In this document: in pieces, positions 56,214 to 64,000 of the stretch
How the letters are laid out: each line of letters starts with the position of its first letter
How positions within the stretch are numbered: the first letter of the stretch is position 1
Assembly (NCBI GenBank): GCA_035048815.1
Contig: JAUCBN010000021.1
Coordinates: 4,991,501-5,055,500 of the forward strand
Length of the DNA: 64,000 nt
Origin: Abelmoschus esculentus
Lineage: Eukaryota; Streptophyta; Magnoliopsida; Malvales; Malvaceae
Reading direction: 5' to 3'
Made by a program: the position numbers and the translations under genes
Notes under the pieces: model-generated
Seen by the model: only the letters and a program-made list of their open reading frames with translations
What the model was told of the DNA's origin: nothing
The model's database searches: none

Positions 56214-56960
56214 GGTAGTACGGTCCGCGACCACTAAGCATCAGGATCATACACTACAAGCAGGGCCCATGTCCATCAGGTTCCCATGCTTTAGGATGAG
56301 GCCCGTGTCCACACAACATCAGGATCCTTCATCTAGGGATTGAGGCCTGTATCCAAACAACATCAAGATTCTCCAAATCCCATGCTCAGAATGTTACGTC
56401 GAGCATCTTTGAATGAGTCCTGCGTCCACATAGCATCGAGATCCTCTATTAAAAAAATTCTTCAATACATCACCAAGAATTTCACATCGGATGATCTTCG
56501 TTGTGTTGCAAGGCTATGATCATATATATATATATAGGGTGTCTAGACCCACCACATAATAATATAACACTAGATAACCCATCAGCACTAAACATGATCT
56601 CTAGATTACCACACAACTCATATCAAGTTCATCAATATCTTAAGGTTTACTATTACCATGTTAGTTCACCCATCAATTATCAAGTGATTAGTTAATCTTA
56701 TCATAAACAAGGTCAAAATATCAGTTCCTCATTTTTAACATTCATTTTCACCTTAAGAGACCCATATGACCTTTTACCCCGAACTATAGAACCTCCGAAC
56801 GAAAGTGATAATTTTTAGATAGATTCCCAACGAGTACCCATATCCCTACATGTTATTTGATTAGTAATTGGTGCGTTTCTACCCATTTAACCGTAGTTCA
56901 TCAACAATTCAACAATTCACCATTAAATGGGTTCTCAAGCAATAAAAACACAAGCAATCA
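55587..56960 (-). mobile_element. Partial LTR related to the chromovirus LTR at 10905
   Basis: Starts TGTAATATCCTCGACTCGG and shares in order the blocks GGGCC-TTC-GACCCAAAACC, TATTTCAA, AAATATACTCTGACAA, GGTGGTGCTC, GCACGAAAATACATTTCGAA and the ACATC-AGGATC repeats (56220-56480) with 10905-11760. The right end is not found; (CA)n/(TA)n tracts at 56171-56212 and 56975 interrupt it. No coding region adjoins. The strand follows the orientation of the 10905 element. Confidence 0.7.
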
Positions 56961-57536
56961 TAAATATAAAAGTATATATATATATGATATAAATAGATAT
57001 ACTACACCATATTAAGATTAGTTGATAGATATAAATTATACTAATTATTATTATTATTATTTAACTTGCATTTTCAAGCTATTTATGAATATATATATAT
57101 ATATATAAAGTTAATTTTATTTTTACGCTTATTTTAACTGAGCTATATATATTTATGTCCTTGTTCATATATATTTAATTTATTTTATTTTATTTTATTT
57201 ATGTTGTCTTATTGTTTTAATGTATATATTATATATATTATTTTGTTTTAAGTAATTAAAAGTCATAAATAATTTGATTCAAATTCGAATATGTATTCGA
57301 ATCAAATCATATTTGATAGACAAAGACTTAGATCAGATTCGGATTTTGACAATATTCATATCCGATCTATCTCCTATTAGGACTTAATTTTTTTGAATTC
57401 AGATTCTGACTTTTTCTTATCAAATTTTTTCTTCAAATCAAAATAAATCGAATTCGATTAAATTATCATCTTACATTAAGCCAACCGGTTGCTCATCCCG
57501 TTGAATATCATTAACTAATTGCATCGGTGTATTATT
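56961..57536. other. AT-rich intergenic DNA
   Basis: TA microsatellites and ATTCGAATC motifs; no gene recognised. Confidence 0.5.
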
Positions 57537-58423
57537 TGTTGGAAAATAGTGAGCAAATGACCATCTTTGAAGCATTTTTTGAAAGTGTAAAGATGAGGAT
57601 TCAAATAAGGAATTATTGATTCCTATTCTACTCTGTGAGATCTTTACAACAGTAGCTCATATGCTCAAAATTGTTGAGTAGTGAATGAGAAATTGATGCT
57701 CAAAGAAAGAAGGTTGAAATAAAGTAAAGAATGAGAAATCCCATTATCCCATATTTATGGGATAAATGAAGTGGGATGTGTTTATATACACTTACCCACA
57801 TAGTTATCATTGAATAACTTAACACTTGGGTTGGGATGCGCGACATGGACGATGCAAATATTTGGACCGGTCGGGCCTTTTTAGGGGCTTGCAGATATTT
57901 TACCTATTGTGAATAATTTTTCCTTAATTTATTTTATTTTTAAATATCCAAAAAGAGTTTGTTTTCAGTTATAACTGCTCAGGATATTTTTAGATAATGA
58001 AAGATATAATGACTATTTTTAGTTTAAATTTGAATTTAATTCAATTTTAAACTCTAGATAATTAGCATTATCTCTTAAGATTTGAATTTTAATTCATTTC
58101 AAATTGTTCATTGTTGCCCTAATTTCCACTATAAATATGAGGATGATTCCTCAGTTTTATATCATCTCTCAAACACATCTCATATCTCTCAAAACGTTTT
58201 CTCTCCTAGTTTTTATTCTGGTGACTAGCGAAGGCAAGAACGGTTTGGGAACTCAGCAAATCTGCTATTGTTGGAGTTCCTCTTGTTGTTGTATCTTGGG
58301 ATACATATTACCAATAAACTCAGCACCATCGGAGTGACAGAAAATCTGTCTCAAGGAAACTGCGATTGGGCATGCCTCAACATGATTCCAGTTTTTCGTT
58401 TTCAAATGGGTTTGATCTAAAAT
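57537..58423 (+). repeat. 5' LTR (at least 887 bp)
   Basis: TGTTGGAAAATAGTGAGC start; matches 63117-64000 throughout, apart from scattered changes and small indels. Because the second copy is truncated, the LTR's true end, probably near 58.5 kb, cannot be set. A TATAAATATGAGG motif at 58131 marks the likely transcription start area. The frame at 58104-58337 and its counterpart at 63681 are LTR translations, not genes. Confidence 0.85.
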
Positions 58424-61400
58424 TTTATCTATTTTATTTCATATCTTTTGAGTTTTATTTTATTCTTTTAAATAATAATAATTTATATTGTTTTATTTTT
58501 TTATTATTTTCTTGGATTATCCACTTATTGTTCAATAATCTTAAGACAGATTTTGGTTTAATCCAAGACAAACAGATTATTATCAAAAATAATCGAAAGA
58601 GTGGTTTCTATGAATCACAAGGTGGTTTATTTCTCATTCAACCGTGAATCTCGATGAAAAATTTGAATTCACATTGGACGAATTCAAAATCATCCAACAA
58701 TGGTATGTTGCACGCTCCGTAAAAATTGCCATGAATCTCGACTGGTTTTGGAAGCAAACCTATATGGTTATAATGCGTTTTGGCCGATTATTAAAAGTTT
58801 CCTTCAATGCCACGTGCAAGATTCATTTGCGGCTAGAACATGGCAAATCGTGTAACTGATATTCATGGCTTCACTTGGTAACTTGTTATTTTTTATTTGC
58901 ATTAGTAATTATTATTATTATTATTAATGTCTATCTTGGAAATATTATGAATATTTCCTTGTACTAATAATTTCTTTGAAAAATTATAGAGATGAACATG
59001 ATATTTGATCGAATAAAATGAGAAAGCAAACAATTTATTTCAGGAATTATCCTGCCGTTTTTAACGGGTTTGCTAAAAATCTCAAATTGGGACAAATATA
59101 TTCAACATAAATTATCATGAAAAGTAACCGAGGTTACAGATTTTGTGAAATATCAAAATCGAATAAACAGAAATTTAATTTTCGATTTGTTGGAATTATA
59201 ATTAATTTCCGGTTTGTTTCCTTTATTAAAAGAGAAACAATGAATATGGTAAATTTAATTTTTACCTTATGTGAATACATAATTGCATGTATTGATAAAA
59301 CCTTATTCATGGGAATAAAGGTTTGGCTTTAGACAATGTTGTCTATTGATCAAATAAAGCATTTATTCAATATATGATTAAATTGCTTATTTGATATAAT
59401 ATATGGTAATATTAAAACCATATATTTAAATTTAAGGTAATCGTAGATTCCTTAAATAAGTGTTATGGTATTTTTGTGATCATACCATATATGCGAATTA
59501 AGGTAATATTCCTTAATGATTTAAATACATGTGTGCATGTTTTATGATAATTTTAATATCATAAATTATGATATTAATTCGACAATAATATTTTGATATT
59601 ATTATGTTTAAGCCAATTTATTTATTTCAAAAATAATATTGACCTTATTGTTGAATATGACATAAAAAAGAATATCCTTTTATGTGAAATAATAATTATT
59701 AAGATAATTATTATTTGTGTTTGAAACACTTTGGATTATTATTTTTAATTAATAATTTTCCTTGAGAAAGTGTAAACACAAAGAATGTATTGATTGGTTT
59801 GGAAATAAAGATCTTGTAAATAATTCGTTTTGGGAATTATTTTTTACCATTTTAATAAATTTATTTGATCTTCCAAACAACAATTAAAGAAATTTAAATC
59901 AAAGGATTAATTCATTTTGAAGAATTAAGTTTCTTTGATATTTATGTTTTGATTTTTAGTGCAACTAATCCCATTATTTAAAAGAAATAAATTAGTGAAT
60001 TTATTTCTTTGTTGATTCTAGTTTTTGAAGAAAAAAAATTATCAAATTTATTTTCTTGAGAATCTTTCATGATTCTTATTTAGAAATGAATCAGAGAATT
60101 TATTTTAGAAATTAAGATACAGTAAATAAATTTGTTTTCAGGAATTTAATTTCCGCCGTTATAACGGATTTACTTTATCTATTTTTTCCAAATAAAATGA
60201 AGAAATCTGTTTTAACAGAATTTGTTAGTACAAGTAACATTGGTTACTAATTCTACAACGTTGATTCAACCAAGGTCTTGAATCAAAGCATAGAAGAAAA
60301 TTGTTTTCTATGTTAAAATTTCTTAAAGCCTATTTTGATGTATATTATGAAATACACAGTGTTTAAAATTGACTTAAGAATTATGATGGTCATTGGACCT
60401 TAAATTAAAGACGTTGGACCGTAAATTAAAGATGTTGGTGCTAAGAAATTCTTAGTGATTGATTCTAAATGATAATGAATCAAAGAAAATGACTTAATTT
60501 ATCACTCAAACTTGAATGATTTCAAGAACTTTCATAAACGGGTGATTGAAAGAAAATTTGAAAGTGCATGTCTATGATTGGTTCTTTGAAAAGACTTGGT
60601 TCTTAAGTGTGCCTAATGCACCACCTCTCTTATCATAAGTTATCTACATGGTGCATTGTTTATTATTATTCTTTCAATTAAAACCTTATGAACTTTTGTT
60701 TTAGGATTTTAGTTTACTAAAATCCTATCCTCTAACAAAATTTGGAAATTATAATTTTTTTTCTGATTTTTAGTCTTTGACTAAATTTTTGATGTTTAAC
60801 AAATTTATAATATTTTGATTGTGACTATGTTACACAATCAATGAAATTCATGAGGAAGAATTTCGAAATGTGACAACAAAGATGTTGTAAATTTGATCAT
60901 GATAAACTTGATCAAAAAGAAAATTCTCTTAGTGCTAGAGAGAATGAGGTAAATATGGTTACCATATTTTGCTAAGCAAATATTACTATGAAAATATTGC
61001 TAGAGCAGATATATTGAAAGTCAAAAATGACTTCAAGCCGCAAAGTAGGCGATATATCTCAAGAAGCTAAATTTTATGAGGAAATACTTCAATTTTTATG
61101 AGATATGAAATAAGTCTTTGGACTATACTTCCAAATGAGATCAATATTATGATAAAATATTGTCATAATAATTGATATGACGAACAATTGTTTAAAGATA
61201 ATTTTATTACCTTCATGGTAAAACAATTTAGTTTTGCTTAAAAGCAAAGTTGATATAAGAAAATTATTCCTTATAAGAAGGATGTTGAAACCTAAATTAA
61301 TTAATTTGAGGAGAAACTCTATATGAGTAATGTCGCAACATCCAAAGGTACAATGATTTTGAAGATAAATTCTAAAATAATTAAATCTTCAGAATGTGCC

Positions 61401-63116
61401 TGACATATGGAGAAGTTGTTAAAGCCTTTCTACAACTACATAAAAATGTGGGGGTCTCACGCCAAGGTAATATTTCATTACCAAAGTAAGTGGACTGTAT
61501 TTTCATTGGCTATATGAAACATAGCAATGAATATTAATTTTTGTAGAAAAATATGATAATGGAAAAAGAATGATTCATTCATTAAAGATGTACTTCTAAG
61601 AGAAGTTGACCTAAGTTTTGTAAAACGAACTATGGATATAGGAAAGAGTCCACATGTTCAACAAACGGTTGAAACAAAAATATTATAAAGATGACAAGTA
61701 AGTGTGACAAATGATGGTATGTCAAACCTACTATGATATATGATCCTTTGTTGATGGCGTACAATGAAATGGTAAATATACCAAAGACCTATCAATTAAA
61801 GATTGATATGGAAAATATGATATTGATAGATTTGATTTTGGGTATCTAAATCAAACAATCACTTGAATATCTCATATTGACAAAGTCACACTACATGAAA
61901 AAAGAAGTTTGGCCAGGATATTTCCGACATAGCTAAAACTCCAAATACGAGCCAATATTTGTTGAAATAGAATATGCAAGTGTCATATACAATCTAAGTG
62001 AATTGTATTAGATAAAGTAGTGCTTTCACTGTGAGCAGTTTAAGCAAGTTTACAAAATAATCCAAGGTCAAATCCTGGACAATAATTGTGAGAATTTTGA
62101 GATATCTCAGAACTACTAAAAATTGTAAAGCATTATTCCATAAAGATTATTCTATATAAGTGAATATTTTCACATCGAATGAATAAGCTATGTCATGTGT
62201 TTTCTCAAAGACAAACATTTACAACTAGATTCAAAATAGAATATGAGTTTGAGATCCAAACATTTCTGGAAAAAGTCAAATGACTCTAAAATGTCTTGGA
62301 GGAGATTCACGAATGGTCTGAGCATGTGCCAACAATGTTTATTGGTAGAGTACATAGTTTTATGAGCAATGGTAATTTGAGACGTATGAGTCATCAATTT
62401 AATACCGTTAGACAACTGATCTCAAATAGAGTTATCTCTTTACTGATTTGATAAAATCAAAGGATAACATTGTGGATCCACTGACCTAAGGGTTAAAATT
62501 GAGATAAAGTTGAGAAAACATCTAAAGGAGTGTGACTAAAGACCATGAAAAATAAAGGCGCTATATGAAGGAAAAACCCTACCTAGTTGACTGAAGATCC
62601 CAAGATCTAGGTTCAAAGGGACAACCTAATTGCATAGACCTGTGCAGTCACTGTGGGGGTTCCCTCTCCCAAATCCATTCCTATGATGTGAGCAGTGACA
62701 AGAATTTGGTAAAGGTTAAGCAAAAGCTTTTAATGACAATTGTGTGCTTCGGTGAGTTGAGCAACATAAGTCACCTATGTTAGAGTGAAGTGTGGTTGCT
62801 TTAAGAAGACTATTGGGCATAGTTCTTCTATACTCTCGCAGAACCAAGAGATGCCCACGACCATAAGGGCATAACTATGAGAGCTGTATCTCTTGTCAGA
62901 GAGATAGGTGTGTGAAGTATGTCATCGTTTACACCAACGACTGACAGTTCAAGGACATCGCGTCTACTGATTAGCTAGTAAAGTAAATATACTTTCACAA
63001 GGGAAGGTTCAAAGGTGGACACCTACCTATCCTATGAATCTATCAATCGTAGAGCCTATCACCACATTGTGCCAAAATGTTTTGATAAAAACATCAATTT
63101 CATTCATGTGAGGGAT
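58424..63116 (+). pseudogene. Decayed copia interior with RT/RNase H remnants
   Basis: Most of it is AT-rich and unreadable. At 62070-62160 a frame gives IIVRILRYLRTTKNCKALFH, the connection region after RT. At 62375-62490, across one frameshift, it gives RMSHQFNTVRQLISNRVISL then KSKDNIVDPLT, the C-terminus of copia RNase H (usual NTIRQLI and SKDNIADPLTKGL). A polypurine-like GTGAGGGA immediately precedes the 3' LTR. Confidence 0.75.
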
Positions 63117-64000
63117 TGTTGGAAAATAGTGAGCAAATGATCATCTTTGAAGCATTTTTTGAAAGTGTAAAGATGAGGATTCGAATAAGAAATTATTGAT
63201 TCCTATTCTACTCCGTGAGATCTTTACAACGATAGCTCATATGCTCAAAATTGTTGAGTGGTGAATGAGAAATTGATGCTCAAAGAAAGAAGGTTGGAAT
63301 AAAGTAAGGAATGAGAAACCCCATTATCCCATATTGATGGGATAAATGAAGTGGAAAGTGTTTATATACACTTACCCACATAGTTGTTATTGAATGACTT
63401 AACACTTGGGTTGGGATGCACGACATGGACGATGCAAATATTCGGACCGGTCGAGCCTTTTTTTGGGCTTGCGGATATTTTACCCGTTGTGAATAATTTT
63501 CTTTAATTTATTTTATTTTTAAATATCCAAGAAGTTTGTTTTCAGTTATAACTGCTCAGGATATTTTTATATAATGGAAGATATAATGACTATTTTTAGT
63601 TTAAATTTGAATTTAATTCAATTTTAAATTCTAGATAATTAGGATTATCTCCTAAGATTTGAATTTTAATTCATTTCAAATTGCTCACTGTTGCCCTAAT
63701 TTCCACTATAAATATGAGGTTGATTTTTCAGTTTTATATCATCTCTCAAACACATCTCATATCTCTCAAAACGTTTTCTCTCCTTGTTTTTATTCTGGTG
63801 ACTGGCGAAGGCAAGAACGATTCGGGAACTCAGCAAATGTGCTATTGTTGGAGTTTCTCTTGTTGTTGTATCTTGGGAGACAAACTACCAATAAACTCAA
63901 CACTATCGGAGTGGCAGAAAATCTGTCTTAAGGAAACTGCGATTGGGCAGGCCTCAATACGATTCCGATTTTTCGTTTCCAAATGGGTTTGATCTAAAAT
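63117..64000 (+). repeat. 3' LTR, cut by the window end
   Basis: TGTTGGAAAATAGTGAGC start, aligned with 57537-58423. Confidence 0.85.

Larger units (their letters stand above)
57537..64000 (+). mobile_element. Ty1/copia retrotransposon with two LTRs, runs off the window
   Basis: The 5' LTR starts at 57537 and the 3' LTR at 63117; the latter is cut by the window end, so the target duplication cannot be checked. The interior of about 4.6 kb has nearly full copia length but no long frames. Pol remnants near its 3' end identify it. The LTRs differ at a few percent of positions, so the insertion is not recent. Confidence 0.85.

Noticed and set aside
58104..58337. 77-codon frame, duplicated at 63681-63992
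   Set aside because: Duplicated only because it lies in both LTRs of the copia element; frames differ by indels, and no signal or domain is evident.

Overview
The window is nuclear DNA of a flowering plant, almost certainly a core eudicot. It is very AT-rich, almost free of genes, and filled with Ty3/gypsy and Ty1/copia LTR retrotransposons, hAT and Mutator-like DNA elements and a Stowaway MITE. The intact host gene encodes a plant-only AIF/bHLH147-149-type protein. The species cannot be named from the sequence alone. Plants lack operons, so neighbouring genes are not expected to be co-regulated.

Host genes. (1) A minus-strand atypical bHLH regulator (4292-4936) has a 100-nt 5' UTR intron and a TATA box. 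(2) A plus-strand gene for a small secreted-peptide precursor (45599-45868) has a TATA box, a likely 5' UTR intron and a polyadenylation signal. (3) A minus-strand exon-like reading frame becomes continuous if the nested element at 9547-18354 and one target-site copy are removed; it may be a disrupted host exon. (4) There is a fragment of an RNase H-like domain at 36967-37293.

Layout. 1-5.2 kb: AT-rich DNA, one hAT MITE and the bHLH gene. 5.2-9.5 kb: intergenic DNA and a Tat/Ogre-like LTR remnant carrying a Stowaway MITE. 9.5-18.4 kb: an 8.8-kb hAT-type non-autonomous element with 8-bp target duplication, itself hosting a decayed Tekay-like chromovirus (5-bp duplication TATGT). 18.4-27.8 kb: a copia-type LTR, small hAT and Mutator-like MITEs, a direct/inverted duplication, and the first of two long palindromic Mutator-like elements carrying tRNA-like modules. 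27.8-30.4 kb: a solo LTR (duplication GATCT) with a dense array of W-box cores and TGACGTCA palindromes. 30.4-32.1 kb: the second palindromic element. 32-40 kb: mostly intergenic DNA with telomere-like repeats. 40-45.3 kb: copia-type LTR copies, one interrupted by a hAT transposon (8-bp duplication AGGATATG), which is itself interrupted by a solo LTR (duplication AAGGG). 45.4-46.1 kb: the peptide gene. 46.1-50 kb: a Mutator-like MITE and telomere-like repeats. 50-54.7 kb: a 3'-truncated copia element. 55.6-57 kb: a partial LTR related to the 10.9-kb LTR. 57.5-64 kb: a decayed copia element with two long LTRs, cut by the window end.

No complete autonomous transposon remains. Every coding element examined has stops, frameshifts, deletions or altered catalytic residues. 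Most element calls rest on target-site duplications and terminal repeats read by eye. Copy number and family names need database searches that I could not run.
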